Below the pieces are notes generated by a model. It was not told where the DNA came from. It saw nothing but the letters and a program-made list of their open reading frames with translations, and did no database searches. The translations under genes and the position numbers were made by a program. A DNA stretch of 64,000 nucleotides from the NCBI RefSeq assembly GCF_013113735.1, contig NZ_CP053346.1, positions 5,098,001 to 5,162,000 on the forward strand, written 5' to 3'. Origin of the DNA: Sphingomonas sp. AP4-R1 (GTDB taxonomy: Bacteria > Pseudomonadota > Alphaproteobacteria > Sphingomonadales > Sphingomonadaceae). Every line of letters starts with the position of its first letter. The first letter of the stretch is position 1. Shown one piece after another: positions 18,868 to 27,466 of the stretch.

Positions 18868-19938
18868 TCACTCGACCAGCACGTGGACGTGATGCCAAGC
18901 GGTGCACAGATAGCCGGCGAAGTTCCACATCGTGTCGGGTCGTTCGGGCTGCCCCTGTCCGGCCTCGTCGAACGCGCGCACGACGAGGTGTTGGCGCCCC
19001 TTGGCGAGCGTGGTGTCAAGCGACCAGCGCCGCCAGCCCCAGTGCGCTTCGGGATCGTCGGCGAACGTGGCCTGACACCAGTCCCTACCGCCGGTGGTCG
19101 ATACTTCGACCCGCGAGACGCGTCGATCATAAGCGATGGCATAGCCCTCGATTCGCATTTCGCCCGCCGACAGGCTCTCGCCAGATCCGGGCGAGCAGAT
19201 CGCAGCGTTGAGGGGCATGGCGTTGATCGTCAGGCCCTGGCTCCAGTCGGCCGTCTCTGCCGTCACGTCGGCCGGGAACAGCTTGTAGTCGTGGGCCTGG
19301 ATCGGCGCTTCGGACGGGGTGTCACGCACCTCGATGCGTGTCAGCCATTTGGCGCTGCGGACGCCAGCATAGCCTGGAACGACCATGCGCAACGGTGCAC
19401 CATGCTCTGGTGCCAGCGGCTCGTCGTTCATTGCCCAGGCGAGCAGCACGTCGGGTGCCCGCGCTTTGGCCATCGCGATCGATATGCCAAACGGTGCTTC
19501 CTCGCCCTCCACGTCCACTTCATCGGCACCGGTGAATGCGACGAACAGATCGTCGGCATCAGGCGCGCCGACCGCATCAAGCAAATCGGCCAGCCGGACG
19601 CCCGTCCATTCGGCATTGCCGATCGCGCCGACATCCCATGGGTCGCCCGAGGTCTTGCCGACCTGCTGCATATCCGTGCGGCGGTTGCCGGCGCATTGTA
19701 GCACCGCCGTCACTGAGCGTGTCTTGAAGGCAGCCCGCAGCTCCTCCACCGAGAAGGAGCGACCCTTCACGCCAATCCCGCTCACCTCGATCCGATGACC
19801 GGCAGGCAGATCGGGCACAGCTCCGTGGCTGCGGACGTAGAATAGCGACTGCGGGGTTAGGAACCGCTCGATGAGCGCGCTCGGCTCTGGCTCCGCGTTG
19901 TAAGGATCCGGGTTCCGCTCGATCATTTGCTTGCTCAT
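18868..19938 (-). CDS. Sulfite oxidase-like molybdopterin oxidoreductase
   Basis: 356 residues. The oxidoreductase molybdopterin-binding domain covers about 30-220, with the Mo-ligating Cys 82 in AVLQCAGNRR, followed by NAEWTGVRLADLL and GAPLRMVVPGYAGVRSAKWL. The dimerisation domain follows (EGYAIAYDRRVSRVEVSTTG). No twin-Arg signal or heme domain is present, so it resembles soluble sulfite oxidases. The YeiH-like sulfate exporter gene lies 60 bases upstream in the same direction, which supports a sulfite detoxification role. An in-frame ATG at 19953 would add five residues. Confidence 0.88.
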   Translation of the reverse strand: MSKQMIERNPDPYNAEPEPSALIERFLTPQSLFYVRSHGAVPDLPAGHRIEVSGIGVKGRSFSVEELRAAFKTRSVTAVLQCAGNRRTDMQQVGKTSGDPWDVGAIGNAEWTGVRLADLLDAVGAPDADDLFVAFTGADEVDVEGEEAPFGISIAMAKARAPDVLLAWAMNDEPLAPEHGAPLRMVVPGYAGVRSAKWLTRIEVRDTPSEAPIQAHDYKLFPADVTAETADWSQGLTINAMPLNAAICSPGSGESLSAGEMRIEGYAIAYDRRVSRVEVSTTGGRDWCQATFADDPEAHWGWRRWSLDTTLAKGRQHLVVRAFDEAGQGQPERPDTMWNFAGYLCTAWHHVHVLVE

Positions 19939-19997
19939 GATCAGGGAACGCATCGAAGCACGATTTGTCCCGGCCTTCCGATTGCCGATCTGTCGGA

Positions 19998-21089
19998 TCA
20001 CGCGATGTGCAGCACCGCAAGCAAGGCGAAGCTGATCGCGCCGAGGCCGAGGAGCGAGAGCACCACCGCCGTCGTGACCCGACCGCCTGCCTTGGCGACG
20101 GTGCGCACGTCTACGCCCAGCCCTAGCGCTGCCATGGAGACGACAGTCAACAGGGAGGCGATACGGCCGAGCGGCGCAATAGTGACCGTGGGGACCAGTC
20201 CGAACGACCGGAAGGCGACCAGCATAAGGAAGCCGATGATGAACCACGGTACGAGGTGGGCAAGGTCGAGCCGCCCGCGGGAGGGCTCGCCGGTGACGAA
20301 CTCGCCAGCGGGCACATGCTCCGGCGCAAGCCGCGGCGCAACCAGCGAAAGGACCAGGCAGACGGGCCCTAGCATCAGCACCCGCACCAGTTTGACCAGC
20401 GTGCCCATTTGCACCGCCGCGGCACCGAGCGGAGAGGCGGCAGCGATCACCTGCGGCACCGCATAGACCGTGAGGCCGGAGAGCGCGCCGAAGGCAAGGC
20501 CGCTCATACCTAAGGCGATCCCCAGCAGCGGGAGGCCTAGCACGACCACCACGCCCAGCACTGCCGTGAAGGCGATCGAAGCGGCGACATCTTCGCTGTC
20601 CGCGCCGATCACAGGCGCTACAGCTGCGATGGCGGAGTTGCCGCAGATCGAATTGCCGCATGCGATCAGCAACGCCATCCGTGCTGGGAGACCGAGCAGT
20701 CGGCCGATACCAAAGCTGAGCAGGATCGCGCAGATCACTACCCCCGCGATACCGGCAAGCAGCGGAAGCCCGGCCGCCAGGATCGTCGCGGCGCTGACCG
20801 ACGCGCCCAGCAGGACGACGGCGATCTCGAGCAGATACTTGGCGCTGAAAGCGACGCCGTCGTGCCAGCGGCTCCCGGGTATCCACAGGCTGCGCACCGC
20901 CGTACCGATCACGATGGCAAGCACCAGGGCTTCCAGCCACGCCTTGCCCGCGAGAGCACGCTCGCCCGCCTCCAGGGCGTAGGCGGCGCCTGTAACGGCG
21001 AGGCAGAGACCGATGCCGGGGAGAAGGCCGGCATGCTTGCTGATCCGATCTGCCGGCGAAGAGAGATGGAGGTTAGCAAGACTGGCCAC
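19998..21089 (-). CDS. YeiH/UPF0324 family putative sulfate exporter
   Basis: 363 residues with about ten membrane helices. Typical family parts are AFSAKYLLEIAVVLLGASVS, ACGNSICGNSAIAAVAPVIG and MAALGLGVDVRTVAKAGG. Members are annotated as putative sulfate exporters; experimental support for the substrate is thin. The gene is divergent from a LysR gene, the classic yeiE-yeiH layout, and leads an operon with sulfite oxidase and MgtC. Confidence 0.9.
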   Translation of the reverse strand: MASLANLHLSSPADRISKHAGLLPGIGLCLAVTGAAYALEAGERALAGKAWLEALVLAIVIGTAVRSLWIPGSRWHDGVAFSAKYLLEIAVVLLGASVSAATILAAGLPLLAGIAGVVICAILLSFGIGRLLGLPARMALLIACGNSICGNSAIAAVAPVIGADSEDVAASIAFTAVLGVVVVLGLPLLGIALGMSGLAFGALSGLTVYAVPQVIAAASPLGAAAVQMGTLVKLVRVLMLGPVCLVLSLVAPRLAPEHVPAGEFVTGEPSRGRLDLAHLVPWFIIGFLMLVAFRSFGLVPTVTIAPLGRIASLLTVVSMAALGLGVDVRTVAKAGGRVTTAVVLSLLGLGAISFALLAVLHIA

Positions 21090-21158
21090 GGCGGTTTCCT
21101 TCCGCCGATTGATCTATGCCGCATCCATTGATCGCTCCAACGCAGCTTTCTTTTCATT

Positions 21159-21179
21159 CCGATCGCAATTCATGATCGG
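21159..21179. promoter_or_regulatory. Inverted repeat, candidate LysR operator
   Basis: CCGATC-GCAATTCAT-GATCGG is a perfect 6-base inverted repeat with a 9-base spacer in the gap between the divergent YeiH-like and LysR genes, ending 18 bases before the LysR start. The size fits a LysR-type T-N11-A recognition site. Confidence 0.45.
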
Positions 21180-21197
21180 TTGTGCTACGAGCGTAAG

Positions 21198-22061
21198 ATG
21201 ACGCTCGAACAGCTTCGCATTTTTGTCAGCGTAGCCGAGCGCGAGCATATGACCGCGGCGGCGCGAGCGCTGAACGTGACCCAATCGGCGGCCTCGGCGG
21301 CGATCGCGGCGTTGGAGGAGCGGCACGCGATCAAGCTGTTCCATCGGGTCGGCCGCGGCATTACGCTGACCGAGGCCGGGCGACTATTCCTTGCCGAGGC
21401 GCGCGGCGTGCTGGCACGTGCTGGAGCGGCCGAGACGGTGCTGGATGAACTGAGCGGGCTGAAGCGCGGCACGCTGCGCGTCGTAGCGAGCCAGACCATT
21501 GCCGCTTATTGGCTGCCGCCGATCCTGGCGACCTTCCGCGAGCGCCACCCAGAGCTCGGGGTCGAGCTGGCGATCGGCAACACCGAACAGGTCGCCGCGC
21601 GCGTGCACGACGGAGACGCCGATCTCGGCATCGTCGAGGGTGAGATCGACGATCCGGCGCTGGCGCACTGGCAGATCGGCGAGGATCGGCTGTTGCTTGT
21701 CGGCGCCAAGCCGTTCGGCAACGCGCATATCGATGCCGCCTGGCTACGCACAGCGCGGTGGATCCAGCGCGAGCCGGGCTCAGGCACGCGCTCGACGCTC
21801 GATCGCTATCTGCTCGATGTCGGCGTTGACCCCGCCACGCTCGATGTCGTGCTCGTCTTGCCGTCCAACGAGAGTGTCCGCAGCGCCGTCGAAGCGGGAG
21901 CCGGGGTCGGCGCTCTTTCCGCGCTGGTGGTCGCCCCGGCGATCGACGCGAAGATCTTGCACGCCGCACCGATCGAGTTCGGCACGCGTCCCTTCTACGG
22001 CCTGCGTCACAAAGAGCGGTATCGCAGCAAGGCGGCAGATGCGTTGCTCGATATGCTGTGA
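21198..22061 (+). CDS. LysR-family regulator (YeiE-like)
   Basis: 287 residues. N-terminal winged helix (LEQLRIFVSVAEREHMTAAA, QSAASAAIAALEE) and an effector domain that begins GTLRVVASQTIAAYWLPPIL, close to the CysB/CbbR/YeiE branch that senses small anions or carbon metabolites. GNTEQVAARVHDGDADLGIV is typical. The ATG at 21198 is preferred to one six codons upstream by family length. It probably controls the divergent YeiH-like exporter and sulfite oxidase operon. Confidence 0.9.
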   Translation: MTLEQLRIFVSVAEREHMTAAARALNVTQSAASAAIAALEERHAIKLFHRVGRGITLTEAGRLFLAEARGVLARAGAAETVLDELSGLKRGTLRVVASQTIAAYWLPPILATFRERHPELGVELAIGNTEQVAARVHDGDADLGIVEGEIDDPALAHWQIGEDRLLLVGAKPFGNAHIDAAWLRTARWIQREPGSGTRSTLDRYLLDVGVDPATLDVVLVLPSNESVRSAVEAGAGVGALSALVVAPAIDAKILHAAPIEFGTRPFYGLRHKERYRSKAADALLDML

Positions 22062-22094
22062 AGATCGTCTGTCAGAATGACCTAGCACTGCCTT

Positions 22095-22307
22095 TACTGA
22101 AGTCGGCGGCGCCTGCACCCACCCCGGCCATCGTGGGAAGGCTATGGCGCGATGCTGATGCGCGAGATCGCGAATGCAATTTTGGCGCGCGAAGAGACGC
22201 CATTTCTCCCCGCATTCGCCAACAATCATGGCGCTATCGGGCTGTACGAGAAGCTCGGCTTTATGACGCGATGGGATCCGGTGCTGATCGTACTTCAGGA
22301 ATCCTGA
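22095..22307 (+). pseudogene. GNAT N-acetyltransferase remnant, 5'-truncated and frameshifted
   Basis: EVGGACTHPGHRGK is coded up to about 22140, then a one-base deletion shifts the frame and GYGAMLMREIANAILAREE follows, with FANNHGAIGLYEKLGFMTRW and a stop at 22305-22307. Joined, HRGKGYG is the acetyl-CoA-binding motif A of a GNAT enzyme and NNHGAIGLYEKLGF is motif B. The N-terminal half is absent. IS110 copy 2 begins 125 bases downstream, so local damage by mobile DNA is likely. Confidence 0.75.
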
Positions 22308-22432
22308 AGGCGCTCCTTCAACGATACGGAACGCAACCTGAACGGCAGGTTCTACCAAACCAGACACTAGTCGCCGCCTGGCTGTTCGACCGGGTTTGGT
22401 CGAAAGCCGTCCCTGCCCCTCCCGTCAGCGAC

Positions 22433-23795
22433 GACCCATGTGTGGACGGCCCTCCGTTGGCAAGTACGAGCATTCGCCTAGCGTTGCTGGTTGGTGCGGC
22501 CATGTGTCCGACCTGTTGGTGCGGCGCATAGTGCCGCTGGCCGTAATGCCATTCGCGCGTCTCGGGTCCCGATCAATCCCGCGCACTCGAGGTGCTTGGG
22601 TCATAGTGGGTTTTCCCGATCCGGCGGTTCAACCGGCTTGTTGCATTAGCTCCTGATCGCCCTTTCCAACCTCGTCAGGCGCGGTCGCCCGCGCCGTGTT
22701 CCTTATGCCACCAGCGGCTCACGATACCGCTCACCGCTGGCCATCATCGCCCAGATCATGCGCGCGTTCTTGTTGGCGAGCGCAACCGCGGCGACCTTGG
22801 TCTTGCGGCGGGCGAGCAGCTGAACAAGCCACGGCCGCTTGGCGCCGTTACGTTCGGCAAAGCGCACCACCGCCATGGCGCCGACGATCAGCATCTGGCG
22901 CAGGTACTGATGGCCGGCCTTGGTGATGCCGCCGAGCCGCTCCTTGCCGCCGCTGGAATTCTGCCGCGGCACCAGGCCGATCCACGCGGCGAGGTTGCGG
23001 CCTGAGCGGAAGATCGCAGGATCGGGAACGGTGGCGACGATGGCGCTGGCGAGCAGCGGCCCCACGCCGGGTATCTCCATCAGCCGACGGCCAAGCTCGG
23101 TCTCGCGTGCGCTCGCCAAGATGCGGCGGTCGTTTTCCAGGATCTGCTCTTTCACAATGCGCAGCTGAGCCGCCAGCATCTCCAGGCAAAACCGCGCATC
23201 GGACGGCACCCGCTCGTCGGCAGGATCGGCGATCACGTCGAGGAGCTGCTCGATGCCGTTCCTGCCGATCGGCGCCGCAACCCCGAACTCGGCCAGATGC
23301 GCCCGCATCGCGTTCGACAGCTGCGTCCGTTGGCGGTTCAGGATCAGGCGGACACGATGGAGCATCATCGCGCTCTGCTGCTCAGGCGACTTGATGCCGA
23401 CAAAGCGCATCGTCGGCCGGGTCACCGCCTCGCAGATCGCCTCGGCATCGGCTGCATCGTTCTTGCTGCGCTTGACGTACGGCTTCACGTACTGCGCCGG
23501 CATGAGTTTCACGTCATGCCCGAGCGCCACCAGCTCGCGTGCCCAGTAATGCGAGGTTGCGCAGGCCTCGATGCCAACCAGGCACGGCGGCAGCTTGGCG
23601 AAGAACTTTAGCATGCGGCCACGGGTCAGGCGCTGGCGAACCACCGCAACACCCTCCGCGTCGACCCCGTGCACCTGGAATACGTTCTTCGCGAGATCGA
23701 GACCTATCGTCGTGACGTTCCCCATCGTGGCTCTCCCTTCCGGCTCTCCGCAGATCATTCTGCGGGAGGGTTGGAGAGCCGTCCACGTCATCAAT
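22433..23795 (-). mobile_element. IS110 family (IS1111-like) insertion sequence, copy 2
   Basis: Second copy of the 1363-base element at 12096-13458, offset by 10337 bases, same orientation, same coding content. Outside it the flanks differ, apart from the REP-like similarity: CCCAGACACTCAG after this copy against GCCGGACGCTCAG after copy 1, and GACCC at the left junction of both. The long non-coding end is 22433-22702. Confidence 0.9.
22703..23725 (-). CDS. IS110 family transposase (DEDD type), copy 2
   Basis: 340 residues, identical in sequence to the transposase at 12366-13388, with the same RuvC-like N-terminus and Transposase_20 C-terminus. Identity of the two copies argues for recent transposition or for gene conversion between them. 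Confidence 0.95.
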   Translation of the reverse strand: MGNVTTIGLDLAKNVFQVHGVDAEGVAVVRQRLTRGRMLKFFAKLPPCLVGIEACATSHYWARELVALGHDVKLMPAQYVKPYVKRSKNDAADAEAICEAVTRPTMRFVGIKSPEQQSAMMLHRVRLILNRQRTQLSNAMRAHLAEFGVAAPIGRNGIEQLLDVIADPADERVPSDARFCLEMLAAQLRIVKEQILENDRRILASARETELGRRLMEIPGVGPLLASAIVATVPDPAIFRSGRNLAAWIGLVPRQNSSGGKERLGGITKAGHQYLRQMLIVGAMAVVRFAERNGAKRPWLVQLLARRKTKVAAVALANKNARMIWAMMASGERYREPLVA

Positions 23796-24072
23796 CCCAG
23801 ACACTCAGCAGTCTCGGCGAGCTCTTCGAAACCGGTCATCCGTTAATGTCGCCGATTGCCCCGCGAGCCGACCGCTCGAAACGGCTTGAAGTGGGACACA
23901 GCGCTCGATCCGCTTTTGCCGGGCGACTTGGGCTTAGCCGTCGGTCAGTATTTGCGATTAGAAACGGCGGCTTTCGCCTCGCGGTCGCTTTGCGGCCTTG
24001 GTATCGTTCACCTGACAGGAGTTGTTGCCACCGCTAGGCTATACTGATGACATTTGCTCCTATCCACATCGC

Positions 24073-24783
24073 ATGAAGATCGATCGGCAGACCGTGAAGA
24101 CACCACGCCGAATGAGGGCCGCATGGCGCGCGCTGACACTGGCGGCGCTCGCCCCCGTGCCGGCCGCGAGCGCTCCTCCTGCCCTCCACTCGCTCGTCAT
24201 CCAGTCCAGCGAGACGCTCCAAATTGCCCCGAAGGAGGACAAGGAATGGTATGAGAAGGGCGTGTGGCCGCTGGTCGGAGCCGGAGTGACGCTCGCAATC
24301 ACTAACGCGATCGCGCTCTGGATCGTGCATCTCCAAGCCGGCAAGACCTTCAAGGCGACCCTTAAGCAGCGAAAAATTGACCAACTCTCGGCGTCGCTCA
24401 GCGAGTTCTACAACCCGCTGCTGGCGCTGATCGACATAAACGGTGAGATTTTTGACAAGACGAGCAAAAAGGCGTGGCCAGAAGATGAGGCCGGCCGAGA
24501 GGCCGCGGCGCTCGTCTGGGTGGAGACGAAAAAGAAGGTGCTCGCCAACAACCTCGTGATCGAGACAATCCTGCGGACGAAGACGCATCTCATGTCGGAA
24601 ACCGACTCGCTCGCTTCCTATCAGCCGCTGCTGCTGCACGTCGCGATGTATGAGACGTTCCAGACTGTGCAGACTGATCTCTACAAAAAGTTCATGTTTC
24701 CGGCCTCGGTCCGTAGTCACCTCGTTGACCAGCGATCCACTGTCCTGTCTGCCTATTACGAAACCTCGGGAGACAAAATTTGA
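24073..24783 (+). CDS. Membrane-anchored protein of unknown function, first gene of an accessory operon
   Basis: 236 residues. The N-terminus (RALTLAALAPVPAASAPP) may be a signal or first membrane stretch, and GVWPLVGAGVTLAITNAIAL at about 75-100 is a clear membrane helix. The remaining 130 residues are charged and helical (ATLKQRKIDQLSASLSEFYN, VLANNLVIETILRTKTHLMS). No family recognised. It overlaps the next gene by four bases and that gene overlaps a nucleotidyltransferase gene by four, so the three form a tight unit. A membrane protein beside small enzymes fits an abortive-infection effector, but that is inference. Confidence 0.7.
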   Translation: MKIDRQTVKTPRRMRAAWRALTLAALAPVPAASAPPALHSLVIQSSETLQIAPKEDKEWYEKGVWPLVGAGVTLAITNAIALWIVHLQAGKTFKATLKQRKIDQLSASLSEFYNPLLALIDINGEIFDKTSKKAWPEDEAGREAAALVWVETKKKVLANNLVIETILRTKTHLMSETDSLASYQPLLLHVAMYETFQTVQTDLYKKFMFPASVRSHLVDQRSTVLSAYYETSGDKI

Positions 24784-25097
24784 GCACCAACTGGCTGCGG
24801 ACGAAGATCGACGAGGAGAGTGACGCGGCGTCCGACGGCGGCGACCCGATCTTGACGATTACGTTTCACGGTGGGGAGGAGCGCGTCTACTGCCCTAACT
24901 CCAGCGAGTATAACGTCGATAGCGATGTCGTGGAGAAGGCTCGCGAGCTTGGCGCGACGATCATTGCCTATTCGAACACCTGGAGCGGCGCGACCGTCGA
25001 GGCGAAAGCCTACGGTCGCGCGAACGGCGTCTCCGTGATGCCCTACGGCCAGTTCTTCGCCTATCTGAAGCGCAAGGGTGTCGGGTTCGCCGAATGA
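24780..25097 (+). CDS. Hypothetical 105-residue protein, second gene of the accessory operon
   Basis: Starts at a TTG overlapping the previous stop (TTGA), with GGGAG about eight bases upstream. The sequence has DPILTITFHGGEERVYCPNS and a conserved-looking C-terminal half, LGATIIAYSNTWSGATVEAK then YGRANGVSVMPYGQFFAYLK, an alternating strand-helix pattern like a small nuclease or ligand-binding fold. No family named. Coupled on both sides to its neighbours. Confidence 0.7.
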   Translation: MSTNWLRTKIDEESDAASDGGDPILTITFHGGEERVYCPNSSEYNVDSDVVEKARELGATIIAYSNTWSGATVEAKAYGRANGVSVMPYGQFFAYLKRKGVGFAE

Positions 25098-25393
25098 GGG
25101 CTTGGCTGCGCGACGCACTGGCACCGGTCCGGGGCGATCTGTCGGCTGCCTATCTGTTCGGCTCCGTGCTCCACCCCGACGCTCATCCGGCGGATGTCGA
25201 TCTGGTGTTGGTCGCGATCGATGGAGCCGGCGCGCCTGGGTGGCGTCGGGTGCGGGCTCTTCGGACGGCGATAGCGCCCGCGTTCAAACGAGCGTTCGGC
25301 CTGCCTCTCTCCGGTATGGTGCTCACCCCCTCCGAGTGGCGCGAGGTCGACGGTACGATCGTTCGCGAGCGCGAGCCGCTTCTGGGCGACTAG
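25094..25393 (+). CDS. MNT-type minimal nucleotidyltransferase
   Basis: 99 residues, starting at an ATGA overlap with the gene before. The nucleotidyltransferase signature is LFGSVLHPDAHPADVDLVLV: Gly 23-Ser 24 and the metal-binding pair Asp 34/Asp 36. Proteins of this size are often antitoxins that modify a HEPN toxin (MntA/HepT pairs) or parts of defence loci. A HEPN-like gene lies 95 bases downstream. The spacer between GS and DxD is one to two residues off the textbook antitoxin form. Confidence 0.75.
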   Translation: MRAWLRDALAPVRGDLSAAYLFGSVLHPDAHPADVDLVLVAIDGAGAPGWRRVRALRTAIAPAFKRAFGLPLSGMVLTPSEWREVDGTIVREREPLLGD

Positions 25394-25488
25394 CAGGTCG
25401 CCGAGTGGCATGTTTTGGTCGGTACGGTCGCTTTTTGCTCTCGCGATCAATCCGATCGCCCGCCGAAGGGCTGTTGCATGAGGAAACG

Positions 25489-25920
25489 ATGTTGAGTGAA
25501 GAAGCGAAATGGGCGTTTATTTCCGCGCTTGACGACGAACTGTTGAAAGGCAGCGCTACCATGTCGGAATGGTGCGCTTTTATCGTTCGCGATTGCGACT
25601 ATGCCTTTGTCGGCGGCGCGAACCTAGCAACCGTGATTACCGCTACTGCGGCAATCGAAACCTATCTGCGCGCCGAGTATGCAGGTAGAAACCTTTTTCG
25701 CCTCGTGGATCTGATTGATAGCGCGCCTATCGAACCGGGGCTTCGCGAAGACATCCACAAACTGCGAAAATATCGCAACACATGGGTTCACGTGGCAACG
25801 CCAGAAGATGATGACGAAATTCTACAGAATCCCGAATCGTATGAAGAACAACTAGAAGAGTGGGCCAAACTGGCGCAACGCACCCTGCGCCGGACCGTCT
25901 ATGAAAACCAATGGATATGA
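25489..25920 (+). CDS. HEPN-domain protein, putative RNase
   Basis: 143 residues with GAGGAAACG before the ATG. A helical protein with TVITATAAIETYLRAEYAG and the motif KLRKYRNTWVHVATPED: Arg 96 and His 101 form the Rx4H signature of HEPN RNases. The Tyr two residues after the His, the AMPylation target in HepT toxins, is Ala here. It follows a MNT nucleotidyltransferase gene, the usual partner, although the 95-base gap is larger than in compact toxin-antitoxin pairs. DUF4145-like HEPN domains also occur in other defence proteins. Confidence 0.7.
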   Translation: MLSEEAKWAFISALDDELLKGSATMSEWCAFIVRDCDYAFVGGANLATVITATAAIETYLRAEYAGRNLFRLVDLIDSAPIEPGLREDIHKLRKYRNTWVHVATPEDDDEILQNPESYEEQLEEWAKLAQRTLRRTVYENQWI

Positions 25921-26025
25921 AAGATTCTACAGGCGTACGCGTCCGCGCCCTCAACTTAATGGCCGCCTTTGTCACCAGCTGATACGCCGCCGGCCGAGTT
26001 GCTGATTGAGCGACAGCGTGATCGA

Positions 26026-26859
26026 TTAAAAGGCCATTTCGGACTGGACAGGACGGTCCGAGGAAATTTTAGGGGGGTAGATCATGCTGATGATCAGCCA
26101 CTGATCCGGGAAGCGATGAATCGTCCCCATCAGGAAATGCAAATCCCTAGCGGGTAATTCGGTTTCCAGCCTTTGCCTAAAGGGCGTCTCCCAGCCGTCG
26201 CCATATTTGTCGACGCAGTGCCAGTAGAGAGCGCCCGCTTCCCAATCGGCTATTTTGTGGCGGTACCGGCGTGTCTCCCCATCGACCATACACTCATAAT
26301 GGTAATGGAAATTGTGCGGCAGTTTGCGCAGCACGCGAACATCGCGTTCATCCTGTTCGTCGAAGAGGCCGCCTTGAATCTGATTTTTGACCAATCGTTT
26401 GAGCTCTTCCTCGGTCCAGTCCGGGCTATCTGCCTTAGTAATTTCAAGTCGGTCAACTCGCGCTGGGCAAAGTAAAGCGAGAGTCCAGCCTTGAGTCTTA
26501 CGCGCAGCTTCAAGATCCGCAAAATCCGCAAAAAGTGCGAGTTTGCTCAGTTGATTGCGGCGCACAGTCCAGTCGTTCTTGGTGCTGATCGGCTTGCCCG
26601 CCAAGGTGATTGTGTCTACTGAGATCGTATAGCTCTCGGGCCGGTGATCCTTATGGGCTTTGCGGATTTGAGCCGAAATCCATTGCCATTTCTGGAATTT
26701 CTGGCTGTCGCTGATCAGGCGAAATGGAACCGGATATAGCCTGATGAATTCGCCCGACTGCGTCATACCCGCAACGCAGGATGTCTCGGCATATTTTTCA
26801 CTTGGCGAAGGGTAGGTCTTGCACAGGATGAGTATGCGCTCGGTCCGGACAACTGCCAT
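26026..26859 (-). CDS. Conserved hypothetical protein, partner of DUF488
   Basis: 277 residues, GGAGG before the ATG. The N-terminal block ILILCKTYPSPSEKYAETSC then GEFIRLYPVPFRLI and the motif RKAHKDHRPESYTISVD are what I recall from an uncharacterised family found next to DUF488 genes; that link is from memory, not checked. A middle part has SPDWTEEELKRLVKNQIQGG and YHYECMVDGETRRYRHKIAD, perhaps a nucleic-acid-binding fold. It lies 101 bases downstream of the DUF488 gene on the same strand. Confidence 0.65.
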   Translation of the reverse strand: MAVVRTERILILCKTYPSPSEKYAETSCVAGMTQSGEFIRLYPVPFRLISDSQKFQKWQWISAQIRKAHKDHRPESYTISVDTITLAGKPISTKNDWTVRRNQLSKLALFADFADLEAARKTQGWTLALLCPARVDRLEITKADSPDWTEEELKRLVKNQIQGGLFDEQDERDVRVLRKLPHNFHYHYECMVDGETRRYRHKIADWEAGALYWHCVDKYGDGWETPFRQRLETELPARDLHFLMGTIHRFPDQWLIISMIYPPKISSDRPVQSEMAF

Positions 26860-26960
26860 AAGCCCCTCCGCGCTGCAAAAAGCGACGCTCGCGCTCAGCT
26901 TTTACATCGATCGTTGGTGACGTTTAAGAGCTCATCAAAAATTTCACGTATTTTGCATCA

Positions 26961-27410
26961 TCAGGGGTTTATCCCTACGTTCTTGACGTTGAAATCGGCT
27001 AGAACTGCCATTTCTTTCGCCACCACTGTGCGATGGCATTGGATCGGGCTACGCTCATAGCAAAGCAGGATCGATGGGTTCTCTGTGGCCAACTTCACCG
27101 CTACGCGCAGGGCCGCCTGTCCCTCCGGTGTCGCGATGTGGGCGGTGTAGATTTCGAGAAAGCGGGGATAATCCCCACGGCGCATGGCTTCTCGCCCTGC
27201 TTTAGGATCGCCAAGCGCCTTGAGGTGGATGTAGGCGATGTTCCGCTCTTCCAGAGCGTTCGCCAAGGCTGTTTTCGAAAAGCCACGTTTGCGTGATACC
27301 GGAACATCCCGGATGTCGATCAGGCGTTTGATGCCGCAATCCTTCATTGTCTGCAGGAAATGGGCGATATCCGCCCCCTCGTAGCCGACGGTGTACAGTT
27401 CGCTGGGCAC
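26961..27410 (-). CDS. DUF488 family protein
   Basis: 149 residues from a GTG with AAGGAG six bases upstream. The family is clear: ELYTVGYEGADIAHFLQTMK at the N-terminus, LIDIRDVPVSRKRGFSK, and the C-terminal LLCYERSPIQCHRTVVAKEM with its Cys-x-Glu and Cys-His-Arg. The biochemical role of DUF488 is not established. It is transcribed in the same direction as the reverse transcriptase unit upstream and the 277-residue gene downstream. An 18-base direct repeat covers its ribosome site. Confidence 0.85.
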   Translation of the reverse strand: MPSELYTVGYEGADIAHFLQTMKDCGIKRLIDIRDVPVSRKRGFSKTALANALEERNIAYIHLKALGDPKAGREAMRRGDYPRFLEIYTAHIATPEGQAALRVAVKLATENPSILLCYERSPIQCHRTVVAKEMAVLADFNVKNVGINP

Positions 27411-27466
27411 TCAATTCTCCTTAGTGCGCGGCCTGATACACAGAACGGTCAATTCTCGTTAGTGCG
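27411..27466. promoter_or_regulatory. Pair of 18-base direct repeats before the DUF488 gene
   Basis: TCAATTCTCCTTAGTGCG at 27411-27428 and TCAATTCTCGTTAGTGCG at 27449-27466 differ at one base and are 38 bases apart. The first overlaps the ribosome binding site of the DUF488 gene. They could be binding sites for a regulator acting on the downstream pair, or a recent duplication. Confidence 0.55.
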
